Source: Thalassotalea fonticola
GTDB lineage: Bacteria; Pseudomonadota; Gammaproteobacteria; Enterobacterales; Alteromonadaceae
NCBI RefSeq assembly: GCF_032911225.1
Contig: NZ_CP136600.1
Coordinates: forward strand, 3,286,001-3,350,000
Direction: 5' to 3'
DNA length: 64,000 nt
This document shows positions 40,230-48,106 of the stretch, one piece after another; position 1 is the first letter of the stretch, and the number at the start of each line of letters is the position of its first letter. The notes below the pieces were generated by a model that was not told where the DNA came from, did no database searches, and saw only the letters and a program-made list of their open reading frames with translations. The translations under genes were made by a program, and so were the position numbers.

Positions 40230-40261
40230 GCATTTACCTTGATTCAATAACGACTCTAACT

Positions 40262-40720
40262 TTATACAATATTTTTTGACATAAACATACTGTAAGGATC
40301 TTCTTGATAATTACCAAATGGACCACACTCTACAAACCCGAATCGCTGATAAAGTTTTTGCGCCGGTAAAAAGGCTTCCATAGTGCCAGTTTCCAGGCTT
40401 AATTTTTTATATGAGCGCTCATTTGCCTGTTTGATAATATGCTCCAGTAATATGCGGGCAATACCCTTGCGCAAATGATGCTTTGACGTGCGCATCGACT
40501 TTATTTCGCCGTGTTCTTTGTCGAGTTCTTTTAAAGCACCAATACCTGCTAATTCTTGATTAATCCATAGACTCCAAAACGTCACATCTCGCTGTTCAAG
40601 CGCACCTAAGTCTAATGCGTGCACACTTTCAGGAGGAGAATGCGACAACATATCCTGATGATGCTCTTCTAATAGAGTAATAACCGCTTTATTTCTTAAT
40701 TCTCCAATACGAATATCCAT
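40262..40720 (-). CDS. GNAT family N-acetyltransferase
   Basis: 152 aa with motif A MRTSKHHLRKGIARILLEHI and the C-terminal LYQRFGFVECGPFGNYQEDP that characterises the PA-type small GNATs. CGAGGA site before the ATG. Immediately upstream of it lies the left-most recognisable attC (40740-40842), so this gene and those to its left fall outside, or at the fossil end of, the array. Confidence 0.85.
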   Translation of the reverse strand: MDIRIGELRNKAVITLLEEHHQDMLSHSPPESVHALDLGALEQRDVTFWSLWINQELAGIGALKELDKEHGEIKSMRTSKHHLRKGIARILLEHIIKQANERSYKKLSLETGTMEAFLPAQKLYQRFGFVECGPFGNYQEDPYSMFMSKNIV

Positions 40721-40739
40721 TTAAATCCTCGGTTTGACT

Positions 40740-40842
40740 GTATAACTAGCGCCTCAATCATGGCCTACGTAATACTTGTTAAAATGTGAAATGCAGCGGC
40801 ACCAGCAAACTTTACTGTTCCGCTTTAATTGTTTTGTGACTA
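40740..40842 (-). other. attC site, degenerate, left-most of the array
   Basis: Left box GTATAAC, then gcgcctcaatcatggcctac, CTTGTTAAAATGTG, central GCAGCGGCACC, AGCAAACT and GTTCCGCTTTAATTG can be aligned with the consensus sites, but the right box is changed to GTGACTA. Probably no longer recombines. Confidence 0.7.
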
Positions 40843-40843
40843 A

Positions 40844-41251
40844 CTAGTTTCTGCTAGGCTCAAATGAATTGTACCTTGGTAGGTTCGCACCAAGATCTTC
40901 CCAATTAGCTTTTGAGGTGACAAAATTATGTGAAATTGGCCGTTCTGTTATGTCGGAGTCGAGAATACCTAATCTTATTCTAAAGCGAGTTGGATCTTGT
41001 TCATTCGAGCTGTAAACAGGAGAGCCACATTTTGAACAAAAGTGCCTATTTCGACCAGGTTTAAATGAAAAAGTACTTAGGCTTTTTTCGCCTGTAGTAA
41101 TTTCAAACTCAGCTGAATTTATAAACCCATTGGTGGCAAATGCTGTGCCGCTATTTTTTCTACACAAAGAACAGTGACAATGAATAATATCACTTATCTT
41201 GCCATTTATTTTTATCTGCACTTCTCCGCACAAACATTTTCCACTATACAT
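40844..41251 (-). CDS. GFA family protein
   Basis: 135 aa with the zinc-binding pattern: GKCLCGEVQIKINGK, CHCSLCRKNSGTAFAT, FCSKCGSPVYSSNE, and the family C-terminal SKANWEDLGANLPRYNS. Closest in pattern to the cassette GFA at 57367. Likely a glutathione- or thiol-linked enzyme of unknown substrate. Its stop codon abuts the degenerate attC; on its other side the junction to the LysE gene is a collapsed attC (41274). Confidence 0.87.
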   Translation of the reverse strand: MYSGKCLCGEVQIKINGKISDIIHCHCSLCRKNSGTAFATNGFINSAEFEITTGEKSLSTFSFKPGRNRHFCSKCGSPVYSSNEQDPTRFRIRLGILDSDITERPISHNFVTSKANWEDLGANLPRYNSFEPSRN

Positions 41252-41273
41252 TATTTGAAGTTACTCCAGCTCT

Positions 41274-41290
41274 TTAACGCCTTGTTATCG
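41274..41290 (-). other. Collapsed attC stub
   Basis: TTTAACGCC is joined directly to TTGTTATC, the two outer ends of a normal attC, with the whole hairpin between them missing. About 50 unexplained bases follow before the LysE stop codon. Confidence 0.5.
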
Positions 41291-41342
41291 GTCAGTAATA
41301 TCGTTTGGAAGAATGAAGACAGCCCACTTTGTAAGGATGTTT

Positions 41343-41957
41343 CTATGCCTTAATAGCAATCAATGCTCCGGTTGAAACCATCATTGTGCCCGCCGTTTTA
41401 TTTATTACTGATGTAGCATTTGGTGACTTAAACATTTTTTTAGCTCTAACCGCTAATAGCGCATAAAATACATTTACACTGCCAAAAGCGAGTGCTGCAA
41501 CGCCCATGATTATTAATACATCTATTGCAACCACTTGGTTAACATTTATAAATGCAGGAAATAACGCGATATAAAATAAAATAGCCTTGGGATTACCTAA
41601 ATTTATTAGCAAGCCGGTCATTAGATTAGAAAGGAAGGAAGATTCATCAGAAGCATCAAGTTCTAAAGAGCTGGCTTTAGATCTAATTAAGTTAATTCCT
41701 AACCATAATAGATATGCTGCACTTACGTATTTAAGAATAAAAAATGCTGTCCCCATAACTTCAGCAATTGCCGACAAACCAAATAAAGCAAGCAGGATGA
41801 AGACAAAATCGCCTAAAGTTATACCTATAATCATTAATAGCCCGCGACTAAAACCTGAAGAAAAAGATCGAGCAATTACCGCAAAAACAGCAGGGCCTGG
41901 TACAATAGCCAGTAACAGCATTGCTCCAAATAATGCTAAATAATTACCTGATGACAC
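41343..41957 (-). CDS. LysE/RhtB family exporter
   Basis: 204 aa with six predicted transmembrane helices and the family N-terminus (LLLAIVPGPAVFAVIARSFSSG) and GLLINLGNPKAILFYIALFP. These inner-membrane proteins export amino acids or derivatives. GTG start with GGAGA upstream. A paralogous LysE cassette is at 57905. Its upstream junction keeps only the left half of an attC. Confidence 0.88.
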   Translation of the reverse strand: MSSGNYLALFGAMLLLAIVPGPAVFAVIARSFSSGFSRGLLMIIGITLGDFVFILLALFGLSAIAEVMGTAFFILKYVSAAYLLWLGINLIRSKASSLELDASDESSFLSNLMTGLLINLGNPKAILFYIALFPAFINVNQVVAIDVLIIMGVAALAFGSVNVFYALLAVRAKKMFKSPNATSVINKTAGTMMVSTGALIAIKA

Positions 41958-41972
41958 AGTTTTATCTCCTTA

Positions 41973-42013
41973 AGGCTAATGCCCAATGATAGGGCAATAA
42001 TATAGTTGGCTAT
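41973..42013 (-). other. Half attC site
   Basis: AAGGCTAATGCCCAATGATAGGGC followed by AATATAGTTGGCTA matches the left half of the array's attC sites, with the outer box mutated to GGCTAAT. The right half is lost; the GST gene end follows after 8 bases. Confidence 0.6.
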
Positions 42014-42020
42014 ACACGAC

Positions 42021-42659
42021 TTACCGATAATCGAGTAAGCTCAGTTGTTCTTTTTCGCAAACAGTGATAATTGCATCATGTTTAGCTAAATTACAAAGGT
42101 ACTTGGCAAGGTTATGAAATGCCAGTGGCGGTTTTTTAAATTCATCTGCCCATACCGCCAACATAAACAGAAAATAATCGCAGACTGTAACGGTTTGACC
42201 AACTAAAAACTCTTTATTTTCCAGTTCATTGTCTAAGAGCTCAAACATCTCTGTTATTCTATTTTCTTGTGCGCTAACAATGCTGGGGGCTAACGCTGTA
42301 TTGGTTGTATGATTTTGAGGATAAAAATAAACCATTAATTCAGCTTGTACCGTATTTGTTAAATACATCATCCACTGGAAGAACTTGGCTCTTAATTTAT
42401 CACCTACCTTGGGTATTAAATTTGCACACGGGTTAGATTCTGCTAGATGGATACAAATCGCCGGGCTTTCAAAAATCACCAATTCATTGTCTATTAAGGA
42501 AGGAATTCTGCCTGCTGGATTTAGTGCTAAGTAGTCCTTAGACTTTTGCGCGTTATTCTTTCGATCAACCAAGATCAATTCAAAATCAACGTTTAATGCT
42601 TCTAGTACGAAATGAGGCGCCATACTGGCATTTAGCGGATAATAGTATAATTGGTACAA
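42021..42659 (-). CDS. Glutathione S-transferase family protein
   Basis: 212 aa. N-terminal thioredoxin-like domain (LYYYPLNASMAPHFVLEALN; LNPAGRIPSLID; ESPAICIHLAES) and an all-helical C-terminal domain (VCDYFLFMLAVWADEF). The start is TTG with an AGGAG site located inside the end of the RidA gene upstream, whose stop is one base away, so the two are translationally coupled. Substrate unknown. Confidence 0.87.
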   Translation of the reverse strand: MYQLYYYPLNASMAPHFVLEALNVDFELILVDRKNNAQKSKDYLALNPAGRIPSLIDNELVIFESPAICIHLAESNPCANLIPKVGDKLRAKFFQWMMYLTNTVQAELMVYFYPQNHTTNTALAPSIVSAQENRITEMFELLDNELENKEFLVGQTVTVCDYFLFMLAVWADEFKKPPLAFHNLAKYLCNLAKHDAIITVCEKEQLSLLDYR

Positions 42660-42660
42660 C

Positions 42661-43068
42661 TTACTCTCCTGTTGACGTTGATTTTAATGGTGTTACTACA
42701 CAATCAACCTCGGTTTCCACTAACCATTGTTTATCAATGAATCGTTTTATCTCAACGAAGGTACAAGCCGGTTTAATTGCAGAGAATAATTCTCCATGTG
42801 CTTGTGCAGCTTCTTTCCAACGAGATATGTCAGTAAGCATTATTCGCGTTCTGATCACATCTTGAATATTTCCGCCAGCTTCTTCTACAGCTAAGATAGA
42901 CAGCTCAAGACAATATTTTGTTTGGCTATATACGTCACCAATATGAACTGTTTCACCTTTGCTTATGGGGGCGGTACCAGAAACCGAGATATAATCACCA
43001 ATTCTACAAGCACGAGAAAATCCAATGGACTCTTCGAGGTGTGAATCTGAACCAACGAGTTTTTTCAT
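42661..43068 (-). CDS. RidA family protein
   Basis: 135 aa of the YjgF/YER057c/UK114 fold: GFSRACRIGDYISVSGTAPI, EEAGGNIQDVIRTRIMLTDI and VETEVDCVV. Canonical RidA deaminates enamine/imine intermediates; this longer subgroup (FSRA...VSGTAP) lacks an assigned substrate. A close paralogue is at 54281, in its own cassette. Coupled to the GST gene downstream. Confidence 0.87.
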   Translation of the reverse strand: MKKLVGSDSHLEESIGFSRACRIGDYISVSGTAPISKGETVHIGDVYSQTKYCLELSILAVEEAGGNIQDVIRTRIMLTDISRWKEAAQAHGELFSAIKPACTFVEIKRFIDKQWLVETEVDCVVTPLKSTSTGE

Positions 43069-43077
43069 AAGATTCCT

Positions 43078-43100
43078 AGTAACTAGAATACTTTGTTAAC
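43078..43100 (-). other. Collapsed attC stub
   Basis: AGTAACTAG is joined to CTTTGTTAAC over about 20 bases between the RidA gene and the hydrolase gene. Only the two outer box-like ends of an attC remain. Short and therefore uncertain. Confidence 0.35.
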
Positions 43101-43644
43101 TTACATGTAAACAGAGTAACTTAAGTTGCTCATTGTAAGCTACTTGATTGTAATTGTTTGAGTAATAATTCATAAAACCATGCAAGTGAGCAACTTTAAT
43201 AGCTGTTACGTTCTGCTTTTTAGACAATTTAGATTGAAGCTCTAAAACATCAAAATGTGGCTCACTTTTTGGAAATACTAATTCAATTGCAAACTTTGGC
43301 TTAACCTCAGTTAAATTTCTAATTTGTGAGCCATAGTAGCAAATGGCATGCTTTACCACATTAGATGATACCTTGTCAGATAGCGCCCAAATTGCCGAAG
43401 CTCCAACGCTAAAGCCAATTAAAATGCTATTAGGATAGTTTGATTCAATCGTTTTTTGTAATATCGCTAAATAGGCATTAAACCCGACGTTCTCGATGAA
43501 ATACGCATATGCCTCAGCCTCACTCTTAAAGCCCATATCTACCCCATTATAAGGGTCTACAATGATGCTCACTTTCAGTTCTTCGCACAGGCTTATTAAT
43601 GCTGAAGTTTTTCCGAAAACATCTGATACGACGATTGCACTCAT
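43096..43644 (-). CDS. Alpha/beta hydrolase, dienelactone-hydrolase-like
   Basis: 182 aa. Nucleophile elbow ILIGFSVGASAIW (Ser near residue 80), a strand HAICYYGSQIRNL and a late His in KVAHLHGFMNYYS fit a small DLH-type serine hydrolase. The expected Asp is not obvious. It overlaps the upstream DUF3291 gene by four bases (ATGA), so the two are translationally coupled and probably travel as one two-gene unit. Confidence 0.65.
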   Translation of the reverse strand: MSAIVVSDVFGKTSALISLCEELKVSIIVDPYNGVDMGFKSEAEAYAYFIENVGFNAYLAILQKTIESNYPNSILIGFSVGASAIWALSDKVSSNVVKHAICYYGSQIRNLTEVKPKFAIELVFPKSEPHFDVLELQSKLSKKQNVTAIKVAHLHGFMNYYSNNYNQVAYNEQLKLLCLHVS

Positions 43645-44099
43645 AAGCCAGCTTCGTTTACTTCAGCAGCATTGAAGTTACTTTTAAAAGTAAACGCATA
43701 AGGAGTATCACCATTGGCACGTAAGTAAGTTAAACGATCAATTGCTTCCTCAATACTTGGAACCGATCCAACTGGCACCCACCATAATACATAACTGTCT
43801 TCGGGTAACTTATGAAACCACTCTTTTTTACGACGAAGAAAATCTTTATGGTGCGTTCTAAACATAAAGTTTTTAAGGGCATCAACTGATTCCCAAATAG
43901 ACATGTTTACAATAATATTGGGATCTGAAAAAGCTTGAATATCTGTTGCGTCACCGCTTTCATCTTTTAACCGCCAAATAAAACCATCACTCTGTTCGGC
44001 TAATTCATTTACTGGATCTAAGTTATCAATAAACTCTTTAATTTCTGGTGCATCTAATTGGTATTTAGCTTTCGCGATATTTAATTGTGCTAAGTGCAT
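43641..44099 (-). CDS. DUF3291 domain-containing protein
   Basis: 152 aa. Starts MHLAQLNIAKAKYQLDAPE, with FIWRLKDESGDATDI, VNMSIWESVDALKNFMF and LWWVPVGSVPSIEEA, all typical of DUF3291, a dimeric alpha/beta-barrel (ABM-like) family of unknown function. The open frame continues to 44156, but the first 19 residues come from the attC upstream; GGAGG six bases before the ATG at 44099 fixes the start. Confidence 0.85.
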   Translation of the reverse strand: MHLAQLNIAKAKYQLDAPEIKEFIDNLDPVNELAEQSDGFIWRLKDESGDATDIQAFSDPNIIVNMSIWESVDALKNFMFRTHHKDFLRRKKEWFHKLPEDSYVLWWVPVGSVPSIEEAIDRLTYLRANGDTPYAFTFKSNFNAAEVNEAGL

Positions 44100-44113
44100 G
44101 TAATCCTCCATGT

Positions 44114-44202
44114 ATCCTGTTGCCTTGCTAAGCAGCAAAAAACCGTTGGCTAACATTGCAATTAACGAGCACAGCCAACAGTTATGTGTAAGTTTGTTAA
44201 TA
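44114..44202 (-). other. attC site, partly degenerate
   Basis: Left CCTGTTGCC, inner arms CGTTGGCTAAC and CAGCCAACAG (paired), and right box GTTAATA. The left outer box is mutated (CTGTTGC for CTAACGC). Belongs to the cupin cassette at 44209. Confidence 0.75.
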
Positions 44203-44208
44203 AACTAG

Positions 44209-44568
44209 TTATAAATCAGTTTTTACACTAGCCTGAATTATTAGCAGTTCAATTTCCGAATCAGAGTCATTAAGCAACCCATGAGTACCACCAGGTTTAT
44301 TTAGCACCATATCTCCTACACCTACGCGTTGCTCTTGTCCCTCAATAGTCATAAGGCCCTCACCTTTGAGGATTATGTACATCTCTTCATCTTGACCATG
44401 TTCATGAATTCCCATTGATGAATTGGGAGGCATAATTACTCGTAAGGCAAAGTCCCAGCCTCCTTGAAAGTCATCACGTCGAAATACCTTTTGTAGTTCT
44501 ATTTCGCCGATGCCGTCATGGCTGTTTTGGTATGTTTCACTTTTACATGTGAGAAAATTTCTAATCAT
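44209..44568 (-). CDS. Cupin-domain protein
   Basis: 119 aa. Cupin motif 1 MGIHEHGQDEEMYIILKGEGLM and motif 2 NKPGGTHGLLNDSD give the metal-ligand His/His/Glu and His. N-terminus LQKVFRRDDFQGGWDFALRV. Likely a single-domain metal-dependent enzyme or sugar/ligand-binding protein; no substrate can be named. Its stop TAA lies close to the attC right box. Confidence 0.82.
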   Translation of the reverse strand: MIRNFLTCKSETYQNSHDGIGEIELQKVFRRDDFQGGWDFALRVIMPPNSSMGIHEHGQDEEMYIILKGEGLMTIEGQEQRVGVGDMVLNKPGGTHGLLNDSDSEIELLIIQASVKTDL

Positions 44569-44662
44569 GTTGAGTCCTTGAATAGTTTATAGCGCTCTTG
44601 TTGAAATATTTGAAACATAGATTATCCAAAATACCTCATTCACCTACTTGTTAACTGCAATT

Positions 44663-45334
44663 TTAATTGAGCCACTTTTTGACCGGTATTATCCATTCAG
44701 GAAGAGGGTTATAAAATGCTCCATGCTCTTTTCCGGTACTTATTGAAATCTCTTCAAAAGTTTTAACACTGTTACTGCGATCAATTAAAAACTGGCAAGA
44801 TCCCACACCATCGGAAGTTTCAAATACAGAAAACACATTACCGAACACTTCTAATTCAGGGTTATTTTTAACGAACCTTGAACAACCCGCTAAAATAACA
44901 AAATTTACTTGATCAGAAGCTAAATAATTTGAAGTTAATATTGTTATCGCTCCGCCTCGAGAAAAACCAATAAAGGTTATATTTTCAGGTTTAACACCTT
45001 GGTTAATCAGAGTGGTGGCATTGTTAGCCAATTTTTTAGCAAATGCTCTTGGATCGGTGTCTTTTGGTCGATGATAGGCGATAAGGTTATAACTCTCATC
45101 TGCGAGTTTTTCTTTAATCTTTGGAAAGTCATACATCCCCCAACGAGGATTTACCGGGGTAGGATTAGTACCTTCCACGATAAAACCATGAGAGTAGAAT
45201 ACGTATTTCTCATTGGGGTTAATTTCACTAGGAAAGTTTTCATATACGGTGTTAGCAACGCAGCTTGATGAAAACAACAAGCCGATGACAGCAAAGAGTA
45301 GAGTTTTGATAATGACTTCCTTTAGTAACGCCAC
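44663..45334 (-). CDS. Exported alpha/beta hydrolase
   Basis: About 223 aa with a signal peptide (TLLFAVIGLLFSSSCVA) and a nucleophile elbow ITFIGFSRGGAITIL near residue 124; a late GKEHGAFYNPLPEW may hold the His. The only standard in-frame start is the GTG at 45334, inside the left end of the preceding cassette's attC; an AAGGAAG site instead sits just before ATT/ATC codons near 45313. So either the attC supplies the start or a rare start codon is used. Confidence 0.7.
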   Translation of the reverse strand: MALLKEVIIKTLLFAVIGLLFSSSCVANTVYENFPSEINPNEKYVFYSHGFIVEGTNPTPVNPRWGMYDFPKIKEKLADESYNLIAYHRPKDTDPRAFAKKLANNATTLINQGVKPENITFIGFSRGGAITILTSNYLASDQVNFVILAGCSRFVKNNPELEVFGNVFSVFETSDGVGSCQFLIDRSNSVKTFEEISISTGKEHGAFYNPLPEWIIPVKKWLN

Positions 45335-45421
45335 GTTAAGCGGCTAAATATAGTTGCTCGAAAAATATTGAAGAACAAAAACAACCTGCTGTTTTTATCC
45401 TTAATCATTAGCTTGGTAGGA
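45323..45421 (-). other. attC site
   Basis: Left box TAGTAAC, then GCCACGTTAAGCGGC, AGTTGCTCG, AACAACCTGCTG, and right box GGTAGGA with one mismatch. The inner arms pair poorly, so partly decayed. The start codon of the hydrolase at 44663 falls inside it. Confidence 0.75.
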
Positions 45422-45910
45422 TTATATTTTACCTTGCCAATAGCCCACATCTAACCAATGGTTAAATTTGTAGCCAACCTCTTTAAAGTGGGCGGCTTGA
45501 GTCATGCCAAATTTCTCGTGTAAACCGACACTTGCCTCATTTGGTAAGGTAATACCACCAATTACCGTATGAATATTTCTAAGTTTTAGTTCAGAAAATA
45601 AAGATTTATATAGCGCAGTACCCAAACCTTTACGTGCACGCTTTGCTGACAAATATACGGTTATTTCTACTGAAAACCGATAGGCAAAACGCTCTCTCCA
45701 TTTGCTCGCATAAGCGTAACCGATAATGCTTCCTGATCCGTCCTCTGCAACAAGCCATGGCAAATTGTCGGATTGTACTTTAGAGATACGCTCTAACATA
45801 TTACTTGTAGAGATAACTTCGGTCTCAAAAGTAGCCGTAGTTTCAGAAATATAATAATTATAAATTTCAACGATAGAACTAACATCCTCATTGCCTACGG
45901 TTCGAATCAC
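45422..45910 (-). CDS. GNAT acetyltransferase, phosphinothricin-acetyltransferase-like
   Basis: 162 aa. EIYNYYISETTATFETEVIS, WLVAEDGSGSIIGYAYASKW, motif A YLSAKRARKGLGTALYKSL and GGITLPNEASVGLHEKFGM match the PAT/ArsN branch of GNATs, which acetylate phosphinothricin, methionine sulfoximine or arsinothricin-type amino acids. GTG start with AAGGAG. The exact acceptor is not determinable. Note the branch similarity is to a family fold, not proof of herbicide or arsenic resistance. Confidence 0.87.
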   Translation of the reverse strand: MIRTVGNEDVSSIVEIYNYYISETTATFETEVISTSNMLERISKVQSDNLPWLVAEDGSGSIIGYAYASKWRERFAYRFSVEITVYLSAKRARKGLGTALYKSLFSELKLRNIHTVIGGITLPNEASVGLHEKFGMTQAAHFKEVGYKFNHWLDVGYWQGKI

Positions 45911-45942
45911 CAGAGCTCCTTAAAATCTAATACATTGATAAT

Positions 45943-45980
45943 AACTAACGGGACTTTATCATATTAAACAGCTTGTTAGG
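45943..45980 (-). other. Collapsed attC
   Basis: ACTAACG is followed at once by GGACTTTATCAT...CAGCTTGTTAGGA, that is, the left outer end joined to the right arm. The hairpin top and left arm are missing; the right box GTTAGGA is intact. Confidence 0.6.
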
Positions 45981-45987
45981 ACTAACT

Positions 45988-46407
45988 TTAGATGAATTTG
46001 CACATGCCGTTGCCTAGTGAACCATTGGGTCTTAACGTGTAACCAAAACGTGAATAAAATTCTTCTTTTCCCTTTGCTGCTAAAAGCCCAATGGTTGAGC
46101 CTTTTTTTGCTACTTCTAATAAGTAGCTTTCTATGTGATCCATTACAGCTTTACCAATGCCTTGTTTTTGATAATCAGGATCAACGACAACATCTTGAAC
46201 GTAAAAGTACATTGCGCCATCACCAATCACACGGCCCATTCCAATAAGTTTAGTGTTGTCTCGAATCACCACGTGGAATAAAGAATTAGTTAAACTATTT
46301 TTAGCCATTTCAACATCAGACTCTCCCCAACCAACTTTAGTCCTTAATAGAGAAAACTCCTCAACAGAGGGGCTTTCAAAAATTATTGAATATGCATTTA
46401 AATTCAT
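45988..46407 (-). CDS. GNAT family N-acetyltransferase
   Basis: 139 aa. Motif A YVQDVVVDPDYQKQGIGKAVM and C-terminal KEEFYSRFGYTLRPNGSLG are those of small GNATs related to the one at 48785. N-terminal TKVGWGESDVEMAKNSL. Separate cassette, next to a collapsed attC. Confidence 0.87.
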   Translation of the reverse strand: MNLNAYSIIFESPSVEEFSLLRTKVGWGESDVEMAKNSLTNSLFHVVIRDNTKLIGMGRVIGDGAMYFYVQDVVVDPDYQKQGIGKAVMDHIESYLLEVAKKGSTIGLLAAKGKEEFYSRFGYTLRPNGSLGNGMCKFI

Positions 46408-46441
46408 TGCGGCTCCAATTAACCCTATAGTTCACAAATAT

Positions 46442-46520
46442 ATAACTGTTGCCGACAGGCGATTTTATCAATTACTGCCATGCTAAATTTGCACCATAGT
46501 AATTTAGCCGCTTGCTATCA
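46442..46520 (-). other. Strongly degenerate attC
   Basis: Only the right end CCGCTTGCTATCAGC and a weak left TAACTGTTGCCGACAGGC resemble an attC; the arms do not align. The 46408-46517 gap holds no gene otherwise. Confidence 0.35.
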
Positions 46521-47210
46521 GCCTGCCCAAGAGATTATGTAATCAGCCAACTCTTGTGGTTTTTCCAAAGGCAACATATGGCCCGAACCCGATGTACAAA
46601 TAACTGACAAATTTGCGCTGCAATCACGAAGTTCATTAAACAATGGTGCGTTCACCAATCGATCACATTCGCTATAATAAAAATGAGTCTTAAACGGGGC
46701 CTGACTTAAAGCTAGAGAAAGATCGGCTCTTTGTGAAGTATATTGATATTGGCTAACAAACTCCTCTTCACCCAGTTCTTTGTCCATATTCAAAACTAAA
46801 TCTACAAGCTCATCAGTCTGATTAATCACATCGAATAAGTTAACAACTTTATTCCTGCCAATTCCTTTATAGCCATATTTATTCACCCACTTTAAAATAT
46901 CATCTCGTTGCTGCAACTCATCAGAAGGCAAGCTGGTAGGGCTATTCGATATAATAAATAATTTATTTATGCGCTCAGGGTATTTAAGTGAGAAATAGGT
47001 AGCAATATACCCTCCTAGTGAGAAACCTATTAGATTCAATTTTTCACTGCCAAGTATATTATTGTAATGCTCTGCTATCTCATCAAAGCTCTTTTCCCGA
47101 GGTATATCCAAATAAATCAGTTCAAATGAACTGTGTAAATACGGTATAAGTAGCGACCATAATTGCTCATTGCACATTGTTCCTGGAATTAGATGCAACT
47201 TTTCACGCAT
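46518..47210 (-). CDS. Alpha/beta hydrolase
   Basis: About 230 aa. LIPGTMCNEQLWSLLIPYL, nucleophile elbow LNLIGFSLGGYIATYFS near residue 74, and late His in TSGSGHMLPLEKPQELA mark a MhpC/BioH-like esterase fold. Start MREKLHLIPG at 47210 follows GGAGAGG; the open frame reaches 47228. Substrate unknown. Confidence 0.85.
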   Translation of the reverse strand: MREKLHLIPGTMCNEQLWSLLIPYLHSSFELIYLDIPREKSFDEIAEHYNNILGSEKLNLIGFSLGGYIATYFSLKYPERINKLFIISNSPTSLPSDELQQRDDILKWVNKYGYKGIGRNKVVNLFDVINQTDELVDLVLNMDKELGEEEFVSQYQYTSQRADLSLALSQAPFKTHFYYSECDRLVNAPLFNELRDCSANLSVICTSGSGHMLPLEKPQELADYIISWAG

Positions 47211-47229
47211 AACCTCTCCAAGGGGCATA

Positions 47230-47294
47230 ATCCCTTAATAAGCTCATTAAAAATCATCGAAGTATAGAACGGTTCGAACAGCTTATTATACGCT
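47230..47294 (-). other. Strongly degenerate attC
   Basis: Right end TTCGAACAGCTTATTATAC matches ...GAACAGCTTGTTATAC with one change in the core box; the left part is not recognisable. The cupin stop codon lies inside. Confidence 0.4.
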
Positions 47295-47597
47295 GCCTTC
47301 TGCTTCGATTACCAAGATCCTCGCTTCACCTCTTGGATGAGCCACATGCTCTGTACCCACTGAGGCATAGAAAATATCACCAGTGTTTAACAAGGTAAAT
47401 TGCTCTAAGCCGTTGTCTTTATAAAGCATCTTAACAACACCATCTAAAACAACAAATACTTCTTCGCCATCATTAATGTGCCATTTATAAGGCTTGTCAG
47501 TCCAATGCAAACGAGTTGTAATCCCGTTCATATTAGCGATATCTTTAGCTCCCCAAGCTCGAGATGCGGTGAATTTTTTACTTCTGATTATTTCCAC
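47286..47597 (-). CDS. Cupin-domain protein
   Basis: 103 aa. Cupin motif 1 YKWHINDGEEVFVVLDGVVKM and motif 2 ASVGTEHVAHPRGEARIL. GTG start with AGGAAG. A small single-domain cupin often found as a stand-alone gene; substrate unknown. Its stop codon sits in the remains of an attC. Confidence 0.82.
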   Translation of the reverse strand: MEIIRSKKFTASRAWGAKDIANMNGITTRLHWTDKPYKWHINDGEEVFVVLDGVVKMLYKDNGLEQFTLLNTGDIFYASVGTEHVAHPRGEARILVIEAEGSV

Positions 47598-47643
47598 AAT
47601 TCTTCCTAGTTAACTATTAAATGTGCAAATGTTTGAGCAATTA

Positions 47644-47889
47644 CTAGAAAAAGCTTACAACCAATAATAAGCCAACGACTATTGCACACAAATACATTGT
47701 TTTACCTAAAGCAGAGTTTCCCTTTAGAGTTTCTTGATGCTGCCTTTTAAATTCAGCCAATTGGCAATCATTGAGGTTTGCACAATGAGCACATTGCCCT
47801 AATGTTTTGCTATAAAAAAGACCACACCTTTTACAGCGTTTCTTTTTTGGCTGCATTGTTCTCCATGCAGCACTCATTCCTAATGACAT
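47644..47889 (-). CDS. Small zinc-ribbon membrane protein
   Basis: 81 aa. N-terminal half has CKRCGLFYSKTLGQCAHC, a four-Cys zinc ribbon, and the C-terminus a single transmembrane helix (TMYLCAIVVGLLLVVSFF). AAAGGA site before the ATG at 47889; the open frame begins at 47907. A typical cassette-type tail-anchored unknown. Confidence 0.65.
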   Translation of the reverse strand: MSLGMSAAWRTMQPKKKRCKRCGLFYSKTLGQCAHCANLNDCQLAEFKRQHQETLKGNSALGKTMYLCAIVVGLLLVVSFF

Positions 47890-47935
47890 TGTATTTCCTT
47901 TCCACACTTTGCGTTTTGTTATATTAAATTTTCAC

Positions 47936-48037
47936 TTAATCTACAGCACAACCATAACGCTTTTGATTAATGTCTGCTGCTTTATTTTTCTTTTTTAATT
48001 TTGCGATTAACCCAAAATAAATACACACAAGCAACAT
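47936..48037 (-). CDS. Possible small membrane protein remnant
   Basis: 33 aa: MLLVCIYFGLIAKLKKKNK and then AADINQKRYGCAVD. The frame continues upstream as hydrophobic KFCFAIVWCSV before a stop, without a good start codon, so it may be the end of a decayed cassette gene. The rest of 47,908-48,106 shows nothing recognisable and no attC. Confidence 0.3.
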   Translation of the reverse strand: MLLVCIYFGLIAKLKKKNKAADINQKRYGCAVD

Positions 48038-48106
48038 AACTGAGCACCAAACTATAGCAAAACAGAATTTCAGCGGATTGCTACAAAGCTACAGGTTAAA
48101 AAGTGA

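Noticed and set aside
37661..40720. Full inclusion of these six genes in the integron
   Set aside because: Cargo types match, but no complete attC separates them; treated as possible fossil tail only.
44569..44662. attC between the cupin at 44209 and the hydrolase
   Set aside because: ACTTGTTAAC at the right and TTATAGCGCTC at the left are suggestive, but the interior does not align or fold.
45422..45910. Named resistance gene (bar/pat or arsN)
   Set aside because: The family branch fits, but the substrate cannot be told from sequence alone; left without a symbol.
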